Counted from the stretch's first letter, positions 1-15,000 are shown. The stretch: 64,000 nucleotides of DNA from Tretioscincus oriximinensis (GCA_022410635.1 JAJVDF010000357.1:1228394-1292393), one strand, 5' to 3'. Notes: generated by a model not told the origin, from the letters alone. Numbers and translations are program-made.

Positions 1-115
1 TTTTGGGGGGCCTCCCAGGTTTTCCTGAGGAAACTTTTTTCAAAAAAAGATTTTTTTTCAAATTTTGTTTTGTTTTTTAATTTTTTTTCCTCAGAAAAAA
101 ACAGAAAAAATCAGC
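1..115. mobile_element. Palindromic MITE family 1, partial copy at window edge
   Basis: It carries GGGGGGCCTCCCAGG, CCTCAG and a terminal TCAGCCTAAC shared with copies near 25620-25765 and 37004-37370. Confidence 0.5.
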
Positions 116-194
116 CTAACATTGCACTACTGATAATAGAAACAAAAACAGAAGTTATTTTTTATCTCCTCCACCAGAGACTTAGGTCCTTTCC

Positions 195-360
195 CTACTG
201 AGCCTTCTTCTTGGCTATATCTCAGAATAGGACTGTGCCATCTACATGCTAGTGTAGGCCATGGCAGGCCCCGAATGGGTCCTGCCATAACCTACACTGG
301 CATGTGGATGACCAAGCTCTGCACTGAGATGGAACCCAGAATAAGGCTTCCTGAAGGAAT
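195..360. mobile_element. Palindromic MITE family 2 (ACTGAGCCTT..TTCTGGG type)
   Basis: Imperfect hairpin: CTGAGCCTTCTTCTTGG on the left mirrors CCCAGAATAAGGCTTC on the right, with gtgtaggccatggcagg and cctgccataacctacac as inner arms. Related copies lie at 1333, 8015, 40388 and 47645. Confidence 0.55.
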
Positions 361-586
361 GGGTCTGGGGACGCTGTGCTCTCATTTTGAAAGCTGTAGT
401 TGGAATGAATATTTGCATTATTCTTTATTTGCATTTATCTGGTAAAGTTACTATAACTTGTGACTCATTCTTCAAGTTTCTATGCCTCTTTGTTTCAACA
501 GCCAAAACAGTAACTTGTCACCATCATTGTATCCCCACTCTGACTTTTGGGTATTTTCACTAGATTGCTTTTTCTTTTATCTTCAG

Positions 587-735
587 GGTATTCATTGGTA
601 TTTTTAAAGCAGCCACATAGAGATTTCTATGCTGTTGGTGCTCCCCGATATCAGCATGTGGGAAAAGTCCTCATATTTGAGGCCAAACCCAACCCTATCA
701 ACTGGACATTAACACAGGAGATCCAAGGAAAACAG
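587..735 (+). CDS. ITGAL: ITGAL visible exon 1 (beta-propeller, about blade 4)
   Basis: Acceptor cttcag at 581-586 and donor gtgaga at 736. It encodes [10 protein letters not shown] through IQGKQ and includes the family motif VGAPRYQH. Its first two bases complete a codon from an upstream exon that is outside the window; it ends in phase 0. Confidence 0.9.
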
Positions 736-2771
736 GTGAGATACAGTGAGAATCCAAGCATCTCACTAGATAATCTGAGAGAGCAATCCTTTAGCTTTGC
801 ATGGCTGAAAAGAGATAAAATTCCAGGTCAAGAGATTTCTTACTGATTAAAGAGTTCAGCTACGTACAAAATTTCTAAAGTGTTTGATCTAACAAAACGT
901 TTGATTTATATGCACAGTTGTTATCCCTGCTGAAATCCATATTTCTTAATTTTCCAACACACACATTTCCTCTTTCACAACAGCAAAGTAAGGCAGTTGA
1001 TTATCAGTTTTTATCAATTACTCAACCACAACAAACCATGTTGTTTGTTTCACAGCATGATTGTGGGAGATTGGCCACATGCAACTGCAGGAATCCAACC
1101 GAAATAGAGCTAGGAAGGACTTTTCTAGCTAGTATTTCTTTCCAGGATACAAATATGTAAAAATGTTGGGTGTTAATGAACAAATGTATAACTATTAGGT
1201 AGAGTAAAGTGACATTTTCAAACAGCTATTACAGGTACGGTTGCCATATTCTGTCTACTTCAACCCAATATTACTGAGCCTCTTGTCTCAAAAATAAACT
1301 TTTAATATGCAGTGCAGTATCTTAATACTGAAAGCCCTGCCCCACTGAGCCTTATTCTGGATTATATTTCAGGTCAGAGCTTGGACATCCACATGCCAGT
1401 GTAGACTATGGCAGACCCCATTCAGGATCTGCCATAGTATACACTAGCACATAGATAGCAGGCTTCTACTCTGAGATGTAGTCCAGAATGGGGACAGGAT
1501 TGAAGTAGAAATGCTAGCCACCCTTCCTGAAGCGACATTTACCTTTCAACCAATTTTCAGAGTGAGAAAAGGCACCAGAAAAACAGATATATCAATACTA
1601 AAATAGGATGCCTAGGTACTACCTCAGAGTTTGAGGGATAGGCAGGTTTCCCTGAGAGCCATTTGCAAGGAATCAAGAAAAAAGTTTTCCTTCCTCTGCT
1701 GCTTGAGAATGCCTAGATGCTGGACTATATGAGCTGTTGCCTGATCCAATAAGACTTCTTTACATTCTTATGTAAACATTAGCAAAATGATTAGGCATTT
1801 GCTTTCTGCATTGTCTAACCCAAAGGGAAGTGTAAAATAAAAACTGTTCATCACTCTGCACCCACTCATGGTAAAGATGGAACCAAAACAAAAACTTGAA
1901 TGTTAAGTTGCCCTTAAAGCTGCAAAATTGCTAAGATGATTCTGCTTATGACACCCCATGAGGAGGGTGGTTGGATTCCCACTGCCTAGATCATCCTATG
2001 TTTCTTTTGCAGATTGGATCTTATTTTGGGGGAGTCCTCTGCTCTGTGGATTTAGACAGCAATAACGTAACAGACTTGCTTTTAATTGGAGCCCCTCAGC
2101 ATTTTGAAGATATGAAAGGAGGGCGTGTTTATGTGTATGGCTGGGCACAGGTGAGCAAATGGAAGAAAGGAGTGTCCAAATACCGTTATGGAAAGTACCA
2201 CACAGTACTGAGGCTCTGAACTAATTCCCTCTTTCAAGAATACCTTACTTTTCAGGATAATCTGGTTCGTCTGGGGGAGCTTAAGGGAGACAGAGGCTAT
2301 CCCTTAGGCAGGTTTGGAGCCGCCATAACAGATCTGGCTGACATCAATGGTGACAGACTGGCAGATGTGGCTGTAGGAGCCCCCTTAGAAGATGAGGCAA
2401 GAGGAGCTGTCTACATCTACCACGGCCTCAAAAAGACCTTACAGTTGCAGTATAGCCAGGTAATGAAATTGTCTTCTTGCAAGCCATACGCCAACTCTCA
2501 GCAGACAGTCCAGCAAGGGGCAAGTAGCACTAGAGACTAGAAAAGTAGGTGGCATAAGCTTTCATCGACACGTCTACTTCTGTAGATGCACAACAGACAC
2601 TGCAATATGATTACCAGAGGGTCAGTTTGGTGAAGAGGTTCAGAGTGCTTGCCTCCTATCTGGTAGTCTTCTAGTTCGATTCAACACTCCTCCATGAAGC
2701 CACTGGGTATCTGTTGTGGAGAATGCAACAAAGTTATGTGTGCCATCCTATAGTTAAAGGGGTGTTATAAA

Positions 2772-2844
<73 letters not shown>

Positions 2845-2851
2845 GTAGTAT

Positions 2852-2946
<95 letters not shown>

Positions 2947-2947
2947 N

Positions 2948-3044
<97 letters not shown>

Positions 3045-6000
3045 ATAAAAAAGCAGCCTTTTCCAGATTTTCCAATTATATCAGTTAATGAAAGCAACAG
3101 GAAGAGGAAAAAGGAAAACTTAGATTGCACAAGTAAAGAAATTCCATGGAAAACAAAGATTGCTTAGTTAACAGAGTAGCATAATGGTGCCTTTGGACAG
3201 GACAGAAAGGGAAGACTGGAAGATCTAACCTCCCATCGTTTTCCACAACTCATTATAATTTCTTCCTTCCCCATAGAGAATTAAAGGAGCCAGTGTTTCT
3301 CCCAACTTGATGTTCTTTGGACAGTCCATCCATGGAAAAACAGACCTCAACAGGGATGGTCTCACTGACATGTTGGTGGGGGCGCTGGGAGAGGCTCTGG
3401 TGCTTTGGTGAGTGACTGAAGGCTCGGGAGCACATAGTTTTAATGCACCTTCAATGTGAGAGAACAACCCATCAAATAGTTTTCCTTCCCTATTACCCAG
3501 GATACAAAATTAATTTTTGGCTTAGGTGATGCAGAAAGAAAATGACAAGTCACATTGCTGATTAACGGGGGTTTGCTTACCTGTTATTCGGCTCCTTACC
3601 TCGCCTAAGGTAGCTGGATCCAATGCGTGCAGACACGTGTAAAGAGATTCACATGGACAACATAGCTTGGGTTCAAAAGTGATCCAGGAGTGCTATGAGC
3701 CACTCCAGAACACAGGTGTGCACAGTCTTTTATTGACCTCAAATCAAAAGGCATGGATTGATTCAGTGATGTCAAAAAAGGGGTGGTACAGCACACGTGG
3801 GTCAGGGCGGGCCCAGGTTGTGACACCTGTGTGATGTGTTTCTCTCCTCCCAAGGAGGTGCAGCCTGGTCAGGAAATGCCAAATATGGTATGGTGGTGAG
3901 ATACAGGATGGACCTCTTAGCCTTTGTTTGCCCTGGCTATTATTCCTAAGTACAGGAATACAGTGACTCACCCACAGGAGTAAGGCTTTAATGGTCTTCC
4001 TTCAGGCCACTATCAGGCTAATGGCTTCAGCCCAGGTGCATGGCTAGTTAAACAAAGATATCCCCTTTGCCATGATGGGTGTCATTAATCCATTCAGTCT
4101 GGCAAGGTTTCTTGAGTAAGATATGCCCTCAGGACAGGAAGGGAGATTTTGCTGCTCCTGTTTACCGCTGGGGCTGGGGTGACCAGAGATTTTTTCAAAA
4201 TTTCCATACAGGCTTCACTTTGGCTAGCAAAGGTCAATCCAAGTATATTTTATATCAATATATTAATGCCAATTAATATATGTCCCACATAGCTAACCCC
4301 AACAGCTGATAGGTCTGATGNCATATTAAAATTGACTTCAGACTTCAAGCTAACATTTTCATGTTGCTTTCGACAGGTGTTAAAAGCATGATTTTTTTTA
4401 ATCTGTATATCTTTATTCCTTGGCATCTCTACTGATTGTGCTGCAATAGTACTCAATGTACTGTAATTATTTGTTGGTCTATGGGCTGTCTGCAGCTCTG
4501 GCCTAATTTCTGGTAGATGCAAAGGCAGAAGGGAAATTTAAGTTTCATATGGAACTTTCAGTCAATCCAACCTTGGATCATTGGAGTTTTGATCCACTCT
4601 TTATTCCTAGGCATAAACATATCTTCAAATCCTTTATGAATGAATATGTTTATTACAGTCAAAGACTAGCAGTACAAAAATAATTTTCATTATGGATACA
4701 TAAAAGGAGATAAAACAGGTGGACCAGCATTAAAAACATTAAAATATATTAATAGAGTTTTATATATTGTCTCATCCTTATCTCAGTGTAACAGAACTTG
4801 GCTACTGAGGCAGTGATCAGTTCATTTGTAGCTTCTACTAAAAAACGCTTTAAATCCTTCTTGAGTTCAAACCTGAATAATAAACTTAATCCAAATACTT
4901 TTTTTTTCTTAACTAAACCGCAGTCTTCAGGATTGAAGATGAACTGAAAAGTATTTAAATCAGTGTTTCCCAACCATTTTTTTGCTATGCCCAACTTAAG
5001 CACCTCTAAAATCCCCCTCCCCTTGTGTATATCATAAAATATATTTAAACATTGTATATGGGGCCTCATTCTTGAATTGCCCCCCTGTGGGGCATATGTG
5101 GTTCCCAATAAGACCTTTGAAATCTCAGAATGAACTTTGTTTATGGCTAAGCCTGTTATTGTATGTTCTTTTAAAAAAATATTTAAGCTTATAGCACACC
5201 CTATACTCAAAGGTCTCATAGTGGCTAAAAATAAAAGCAAGAATACAAAATTAACACTTTAAAACAGAACTTAGCTTCAGTTAACCTAGCTCAAAAATGA
5301 AGAATTACAAGTAGATGAATAGGTACCATCAAAATGTGATGGGGAAGATAGAATGTAAGCCTTAAAGTGAAAAAAACTAGCTTCTAAGCTGATTTGAGTC
5401 CCTCCTCCTTCTCCTTCTCCTTCTCCTCCTTTTCTTCTCCTTCTCCTCCTTTACTTCTCCTTCTCCTCCTCCACCTTCTCCTTCTCCTCCTTTACTTCTC
5501 CTCCTCCACCTTCTCCTTTTCTTCCTCTCCTTCTCTTTGGAAAGCTGTTTCTTCAGCCAAAGTCCAAGTTAAAGAGATGCATTTTTAGATGAGTACTCAA
5601 AATACTTTTATTCCTGAACTTCAATTTTATGTTAACTTGATTGGCATCTTTCTCAAATGTTCTTTGCCTTTATTATGTCTCTGATGTTCCCTGTTTGTTT
5701 GTCTTTATTGAATTAAATCCTTCAGAGCCTCTCAAACTTATGGTTTGTGGACCACTTCCGGGTTCATGGATAAGTTTTAATTCTTTCACTTTTTGGTACA
5801 ATAAATTTAGCGCAACTTTCTTTTTAGTTTATTTATGGGCATTTCTCTAGGTGGGGAGGCCAAATTTTTAACTGAAACCAAATTCTTAAAAAGTTTCATA
5901 GCCTAAAAAAGATTAAAGAAAGGATTAAAGATGAAAAAAAATGTTTATGACACCATAAGGTAAATCTGTCATTTTCTGGTTTTTTTGCAGTTCAAGGCCT

Positions 6001-9000
6001 ATAGTTAAGGTGCAAGCTACTACGTCGACTCTGCCGAAGGAGATTCCAGTGGATAGGTTACAGTGCTCAGGGGATGATGCCTCTGGGCAGAAAGAAACTG
6101 TTAACCTCAACATCTGCTTTCATTTCAGCTTGGCCACTGAGGCATACCAAGGTGAGGACTTGTAGAGAGCTATAAGCCAGTGTGACCGTACCTTCTTCTA
6201 CATTTATTGTAGCAAACAGCTAAGGAGCTTCACATTACAGTTTTTGTAAAGTAATTAGAGAGAAATCCTCAACAAACTCCTTTAAAAATCCTAAAGGTGT
6301 AGGATATTTGTAAATTCTAAAATGTATCAGTTCTATCTACCACTTTAATTTAGCCGTCCTGAATATAGTATCTTTTAGCAACCCTGTATATCCAAGCCCA
6401 TTTCTCCTATTGGCTTCTATAGTAGGATGTGCAGGTGAAGACTGCTTGGTTCTCGAGGCCTTTCACTAGTTCGGAGATAAAAATCCATTTAACAATCCTG
6501 TTTAAAAAGGTGCTTCTCATAAAAGTGGCAAATTCTTCTCACTCCAGAAAGAAACTAAGGACACTGGCAGACAAATCACTTCTGCAGAAGTTGCTCAAAG
6601 GTTCACAGTTAATTTATATTAAGTACATGGGGATAAGTTATTAAAAAAAAGCAAGCAAAATGTACTAGTAAAAAATCCCACATTAGAGTAATAGAAATGG
6701 CAATATAATTGCATATTGGGTTATGGTCATGATTCACAGGAAATGGCAATATTAATTAACCTAACATTTAAGGCTACTAAACTTTTATAGGTGAACAGAA
6801 AATATCATTTCAGCACAAATGTAAACTGCACTTTGTGTCTTCTACACAAATACAGAATACTGCTTCCATTGTTCCTTTAATTTTATTTTTAGTACCATCT
6901 TCTGTTCAGTGCCAAATAGTGTGTTTAATTCCTTTTTCCTCAGTTAAACCCTATTCTTCAAAACTGACGATAACCAGAATATCCTCAGATGATTTCAGTG
7001 ATTTAATTGTTATATATCAACCTTTATAAGCAAATGTCTCTTCTCTCTCTCTCTCTCTCTCTCCAGGATTTTTTTCTGCTAACCTCTCTTTCCACATGGA
7101 GATTGATGCCAAAAGGATGAAGAACAGAGGAGAGTTTAGCAAAGGCAATAAGATCCTCAAAGGTGTTAGGCAGGTTTCCCTTGAACCATCATGTCTACAG
7201 CAGACAATTTATTTAACGGTAAGTGAGAAGTTTCCTGTTAATTAGGAGCAGCTTAGGCTTCGTGCACACAATATATTTCTACCTCGATCAGAGCGAGATG
7301 AGGAAGACTCCAGTATACGGGTTAAGCNTTATTGAGCAGTCATTCCACAGTAAATGCCATTCATCCCGGATTAAGCTATTTCTGGGATATTCAGGCATCG
7401 TTCCAGAGAGCCCCCGTCCTCTTGCTTCTGTGGCGGCGTGGCATGTGTGTGCAGAAATTTCACACGCAAGGATAAAACAACAGAGAACGCAGCAGTTGTT
7501 TCCATAGGCTGCTGAGAGTAAAAATAAAAGCCTCGGTCTGCACTACGACGAGATCAGGGAGCGATGTGAGGCATTGGCCANGGAATATAGACGTTTTGTG
7601 TGCACAGACACGGGACTGCTATATTCCAGAATATAACTTTATACTGGTTTTTACATCGTGTTGTGCATGCAGCCTTAGACTGCAGACCTTTTATTTAACT
7701 TTTTATGCTATAATACTATAAAATTGGGGTTCCATTATTAACTGCAGGAATCCAGCTGTTATTCTGATAGGAAAGTCCAATATTGAAATACCATTTGCAG
7801 GGAGTCATGAACAGGAGCATATTTTGCTTTCCTCTGTTCAGACTGCCCAGGTGCATCTGGTGGGCCTCTGTGTGACACAGAATGCTGGACTTGATGGGCT
7901 GTGGCCTGATCCAGTATGGCTCTTCTTGTGTTCTTATGTTCTTATTNCAGTTTTTCATCCTAATACCTTTCAGTTGGTTTCACAGTGTGTGGTACTCATT
8001 TCTTGTAGAAACAAAGGGCCTGTCCACATGGAACCTTATTCTGGTAACATCGTGGGACAAAGCTTGGCCATCCTCATGCCAGTATCGACTACGGCAGGCC
8101 CCTGGGCTGTCCCTCAGAATTATGAGGGNCCTATTCTGAGGGACAGCGCAGGATAAGGCTCTGTGTTGATGCAGCCAAAGCCTTATGATAAACTCTCATT
8201 GCTATGCTCCAACGTTTGAGCAAGCAAGGACATAAAAACTGTTTTCACTACTCTAAAAAGAGAAGAAAGGCAAGGGAAATACTACTTTTTAATTAAATCC
8301 ACCACAGCTGTTTAAACATATTTTGAAAGTGTTTTATTCAGCTGCCCAGTAAAAAGGGCCGTAGTGGGGAGGCAGCTGCCAACAACATAAAAAAAACAGT
8401 ATTTCCTGGGAGCTTGTAGGTTTCCAAACATTCAAGGGATTTGAAGTGAAATGCATGAGAAAATTTCCTTGCAATTTGCTACGAAGAGCAGGACTGGCAG
8501 CAGCGACTACGTAAGGCCTTTGTGTGGAGACACCTTTAATCTGCAGTGGGATCACGTAACCGTTTTCTCAGGGGTAGGTTGCTAGAAAAGAAGCAGGATA
8601 GAAGTGGTCTTCCTTTAATGGAGCCCATTTCAGCAAGCGTAGTTTGTAATGCCTGATGATGTTTCCTTTACGACATTCCCAGTAAAGAAGTACCACTTCC
8701 GTCTCAGGTTGCCTCTTATGGGCCAATGGATGTGAAATGGCTGCTCAGGTGCAGGGTTTCCTTATAGGAATGTAGTGTAAATTTCTATAAAATGTTTGGT
8801 GCCGTTTATCTATGTTTTCCATTACTTTTCAGAACTGCATTGAGGATTACATCTCTCCCATCAGCATCTTTATTAACTTTTTCCTTGGGGAGGGTAGTGA
8901 ACCTAGTAAGAAAAACCTCGGTCCTATTCTAAGCCCCTTCACCAGGAACATGTCAGTGGAGGTAAGAGCCAGGAAGCAGAATCCTTGATATTGGGGGGCA

Positions 9001-12000
9001 GGGCGGAGGGTGGGGGTGGGGAGATATTGATTTTGAAAGGAAGGTTTATAGACTGAAATGAACAGAATTAGCAGTAGACCCTACTGCCAAGGAATTTTTT
9101 TTTAAATATTTTTATTGATTTTCCAGTAAACCATAAAATTGACAATAAACAATAAACCATAAACAACATAAAATACATATTTCTTCATATGTTTAAATTA
9201 ATTATAATATTATACAATTATCTTGTACAACGGAAAAATGTATGTATTGGAATTAACATAAAATCCCTCCCAAGGAATTGAAAACGTAGCTTAAATGTTT
9301 CAAACTGTGAATGATGGAGTGGCGGTATAGTATTTCAGAAATCCAAAATACATCTAGTTCAGTTACCTAATCTTACAGCTGTAGATAGTATGCATTTGGG
9401 AACCCATCAACACCTGCATTTTAATCCCGCTCCAATCTTTCATTACAGCATCAGCAATGTGACTAGTCATTTTCTTGAATCGGGATTAAAACTTAGGTCT
9501 AGATGTGCGCTAGAACATTTGATCTTTTGAGGCATGGTGGTGCAAAAGGTGTTTCAACATAGATACTGATTTTGAGGACCATACATCAGCCATGGAGAGG
9601 GCTGAGCGCCCTCAATTTGCCTCAACTTCAGTCAATCTAGCTATCCAAAAGCAAAGATATTCTTCCTAGTGGGAAAGATAGAATAGATGTAAGACTTTGG
9701 GCAACTAATAACCTTGTAAGCCGCTCTGAGTCCCTTTGGGTGAGAAGGGCAGGGAGAAATATCAGGTTCTTCTTCTCATGAAGGCACAGCTACAGTATTC
9801 AGAACCAGAAATAGAACAGAAGCTGTGTTACTCAAGTTTTTAAGACTCTCTGCATTTCAAAATTTCAAGTTCTAATTTATGAATTTATTATATTTTGGTC
9901 CATGTGTTAGTTGCCTTTAAGGAGAGGCATTCAGATGCCTCTCCTCAAATGGGCTCAACCCCCTATATCTTCTGAGGAAAAAAAATAAGGCTTATTGTAA
10001 AAAATGTGATTTTTTTTTTGTATAAGAGCAACATAAAAATAACTTTAAATTCTACCAGAAAAGATATTTAGACTTGAAGGGCCATAACTCTACCATTACC
10101 AGAAGTATGATAATGTCTAGTTTGTTTGACCAGTAGCCATTAGTATNTTGACCTAGACCCCAAGGAGATTATAGTGGTAGCATTAGTGTTATTATCTGCA
10201 CAAGATCACACTAAAAAGCTAGACAAAATGTTAGGCTACAACTGATTAGGTAATTCTAGTGAATGTGTGGCCTCAAGTGTAGTCTACTAACTATTCCAAT
10301 GTTCTTGATATAAAACATTAGATTCCATTTGAAAAGAACTGTGGAGATGATGAAGTGTGTGAAGCTGACTTACGAATCTCCTTCAGTAATTCAAGGTATG
10401 CTGAATATTTGTGATGATAACATTCATGTTGTTGAAATCATCATCATCATCATCATTTAGCAGGCCTTCTTCAGTATTCCCTACGGCCACTTATCTTGGT
10501 TCAAAATTTTGCAGTGCAGGTAGTTTATAACCACCCAAAGTATTCAAATATTATTAATCTATGAAGATCTTCACATTGGCTATCCTTCAAGCTAGGGAAC
10601 AATTTAAACTTCTAGTTCTATGTTTTAAGGCCCTGAGATTAGTCATTCCATCCTATTTGTCACTTAAACGTTTTGGGTACGTACCAATAAGAGAGCTAAA
10701 ATAATCTAACAAACATCTCTCTGCCTTCAACATGGATGGCAATATCCAGACTATGTGCTATTCAGGACCTAGCTCCTCACCTGACGAACGCCCTCGCACA
10801 TGACCTTAGGGCAGAGGAAGATCTATGTTGATTTCAAAAAACCTTGAAAACCTATATTTTAACNCACCTGAATAATGAGTTTCAGAGAAATAGCCGTGTT
10901 AGTCTAGCAGAAAGTCCAGCAAAGGAGCTAGCAGCACTTTGAGACTAACTTGAGAAAAGTGGTTGGCATAAGCTTTCGTAGACAGGTCTACTTCTTCAGA
11001 TGCATCTGAAGAAGTATCTGAAGAAGTAGACCTGTCTACGAAAGCTTATGCCAACCACTTTTCTCAAGTTAGTCNCAAAGTGCTGCTAGCTCCTTTGCTG
11101 GACTGAATAATGAGGTGTACTGGGAGTAATAATTAATCTTTGTACTGTGTATAAGACTGTTTTATAAATATGTTGTATTTTACTATTCATTTTTTTACCG
11201 TTCTTTGGTAGAAGGAGCATTATAAATAAATGTTATTTTATACCATTTTATTATTTTATATTATTTTATAATTTATTTTTATTAATATATTTTATTGATA
11301 TTATTGATATTAATAATAACACCCCTTCTGGCAAAGGGTGGTACAAAAGTAAAAGGCAAAAATTATCATTAAAATAGCACTAATAAGGCATAAGAAATGG
11401 GGTAGTACTTAGAAGTAAAATATTTTATATTTCTTATGTTAAAGAATCTTGCATTATTTAGCTTTTACCTTTGTTCGGGCTCACAGTGCCTTTTTTAAAA
11501 AAAATTCTGAGAGGGGAAACTAATTTTTTTGGGTGGAGATGTTTCGGAATGATACACCAAATGTCTAGTGTATTCGATAAGTTCCCTACCTGAATTTAAG
11601 TACAGAGAATAATCAACTATGCTCTTAGTTCTAAGGAGCTGCTTGTGCCCTCCGCAAGTACTCTGGACCTGAGGTTGGAGCTGGAAAACCACAAAGAGGA
11701 TGCTTATTATGTCAGTCTCCACATACCTTATATGCCAGGCCTCTCCTTTCGCAGAGGTTTTTCAATCACGGTGCGTATGACTATTCACAAACTGACGTGT
11801 TTCAAACTCNGAGACTACAGAAAATGGTCATAATCTTCCCGTGTGGAGTAGGTAAAAATCAATTATATACTTGAGTTAGAAGTAATCTTAGTGGTCAACT
11901 AATCAAAGATTTGCATAGACGAATTGTGTGGGAATATTGAAACATGGTACAAAAGGAAATAATATGTTGAATATACAAATGTTATAACGGATAAAATGGC

Positions 12001-15000
12001 TATAATGCGTGCAGACTTGAATAATCTTCAATCAGTAGAACAAAAAGATACAATGAATAGAATAGTTTATTTATAATTNGTTGAAAGACCATATGGGCGA
12101 AGAAACACTTCTTACAAAATTCCATGAGAAAAATTTAAAAATCTAAAGGGTTAAAAGATAAAATAATATTGTTGTAAAACCACACTGAGCAAATTTTAAA
12201 AAGAAGACAATCAGTTCCAAATCAGTGCAAGGTTTGCCAATTTCTTTGCAACATATTCTAAAAAGAGGACCATTCATATGACAGTGAATTTNTCACTCCC
12301 CCTTATCAGCCAATTTGTACGGTCCACATCAGTTCTGCAGTGGGCTTTTGCCAGTAAAGGGTGTCACTATCGTGCTCTGAGATTGGAATAAAGCTGGCAT
12401 TCCAGTAGGAAGTATGCAGTAGTTTCAATNTTTCCTGATCCGCAGGGGCATAGTCTGTTGATAAAATTGATGCTATGATATCTTCCCAGTTTTAACATAA
12501 AGTTCAGCTGGTCAAAATGGGCTTTTGTGTACAGCTTCTTTAATCTTGATGACATCTCAAATCTTAGATAGTTCTCTACATCAAAATTCTGTTTGAACGC
12601 AGCTAAATAAGGCAGGGATCTGGCTTGAGATATTGATGCAAGGTCGCTTTGTACNTGGATGTCCTTCAATCGTTGTTTGAGGATCATCTTTGCNTTTGTC
12701 CCTTGTGAAACCAGGAGCTGCATAAATAAGCCCAAGTGCATCAGTTGATTTATGAATCTGGCTGACCAGGATGTATGGTCATAGTTATTTGTTTGCTCTT
12801 GGAGACTGAGGAAGGGTAATCTATTTGTTTTCATAAGATTTATTTTGACCCAATAGCTGCTGAAGATATTTTGCTGAATTGATTGCTGAAGACTTGCCCA
12901 GCAATGGGGAGCTCTCCAAATTCAGCTCTAACCGCTGCAGCCAGCGTTCAGCTACTCAGTCCGAGAATTTGTCTCAGTTGCTTTAAATGGAAGACTTCTA
13001 AAGTATTTAGATCTGCAAAACCCCAGATGATAGACCTGTACAGCACGATAGGAAGTATTTTAGCATTTAGCACTTTTAGTATAGGATGCAGAAACCCAGG
13101 ATTTCTCATATTTGTGAGTTTATGTAATGATAGAGCAGCTGCAGCTGCTTTCCTTACTGCATTCTTTAAATGCAAAGACCATGCTCCTGAGGATGTATAT
13201 GTGAGTCCCAGATATTGGTAAGCTTTCACTTGTTCAAGGTAGAAGTCGTTTGCCATTTGAGTATTCTCNTTGTTTTGCCAAAGATCATGACTTTGGATTT
13301 ATCTTTGTTAATGGAGATATAATTTTCTGCACAGTACTTTGTGAAGCACTTTAAAGATAGTCTCAGACCTACTGAAGTGGTTGATAGTATGATCATGTCA
13401 TCTGCGTAGAGAAGGATGTCTTTTCGCAATGCACAGTTTGTGTAAGTTCTCTTGTTTTAGCACTGCAACCATATCATTGATGTAAAAGCAAAATAAGAAT
13501 GGGGCCAGCAAGCATCCTTGTCGCGCATCTATGTGTGACTTGATTTCCTGAGTTAGAGCACCCGATGTGCTAAGATGAACTTTCAAGGATGTGTTTGTGT
13601 AGAGCTCCATAATAAGAGCTAAGAATTTTAAATCAATGTCCGTTTAGCATAGCTTTTCCCACAGGAGTTCCCGGTTTATAGAGTCAAAAGCAGATAAGTC
13701 AATAAAGGCTGCATATAAATTTCTGCCCTTGGCCAGATACTTATGAATGAGGTGCGATAAAGTAAAACAGTTGTCAGTTGTTGAGTATCCATGACAGAAA
13801 CTGGCTTGTTCTTCTGCTATGATATTATTTGACTCAGCCCAGTATTCCAGTTTATTTAGATGATATTTGGCATAAATCTTTGCAACAATGCTGNTTAGAC
13901 TGATGGGGCGATAATTTTTAGGTTGAGTTTATCCCCTTTTTAATAAATGGAATTATTATACTGATCGACCAACCTATGGGGATGCTTCCCGAATTGTTAA
14001 TATGCGTAAACAGGCCAGCTACCATGTGTGCCCACCAGTTGGAGTCTTGTTTGAACAGTTCGGGTGGGAGGAAGTCCTCATCTGGTGCTTTGTTGTTTTA
14101 CAAGGCTGTTAGAATTACTTTATTTTCTGACATCATTACTTGTGTCTATTTCGGCTGGGAGGAAAGGTCAACTCTTGTCATCATCTTTCCAGAATCTTGT
14201 TTAATTTTGTCATGGCTGAATAACTTGCCATAGTAGTCTTCCCAATATGATGCTGGGATAATCTAAGTTGAATCTAACTTCATTTAAAGTCCGTGAGACC
14301 AGGTTCCAGAAAACTATGGAATTTGGGGATTTAGAAGTTAATTCTAAGTTCCGCCACAATTTTTTATTGTGATCTTCCTTTTTCTTTTTGATCAACTGTT
14401 TGTATTGACATCTTAGATTTAACATATTTGAATGTTTAACCGGATCTTTATTATTTTGAGCGGATCGCATGGCCTGCTTAANTTGTTTCTTTCTTGCTTT
14501 GCATTCTGCATCAAACCAGGTACTATGTATTTCTGTAGCATGATAAGTATTTTTTTAAATTAAAAGGATTTTAAGAAAGAGCATAAACATGAATACCACT
14601 GTAAAATAGAATTGGTGTTATTGGACATTTTAAGGATTGTATTTTTTTAGTTCAGTTACAATCTGTGATGACAGAAGATTTTGAATCTGTAAGTGCTTTA
14701 CATTTTGCCACCTGAGTCTCCTTTCACGGTATAGAGTTGTTTTTTGCTGCTACATGTCCTCTGGTGCAGGCATGCTCACTTCGGACTGAAGTTGTAAAGG
14801 CACCAAGATTGGTTAATGATCACTCTCCACCATTGGGTGCACAGCAAGTTCAGAGGCCCGATGTGAATATCCTCTTGAGATGCAGACATAATCTACTGAG
14901 CTGAAAGGGTAGCAGAAGTTTTGGCTTTGGTTTGCCCCACCTATCAACTGTAAATTAAGCTTGTACAGAAGCTCAATAAGCATCCTTCCAGCTTTGTTTA

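Noticed and set aside
2765..3130. Long minus-strand open frames rich in Tyr, Leu or Thr
   Set aside because: They are translations of the ATT/AGT microsatellite.
4749..5240. 163-codon minus-strand open frame
   Set aside because: No recognisable domain, AT-rich, overlaps repeat-like sequence in an ITGAL intron, and its 5' end reads into an L2-type tail.
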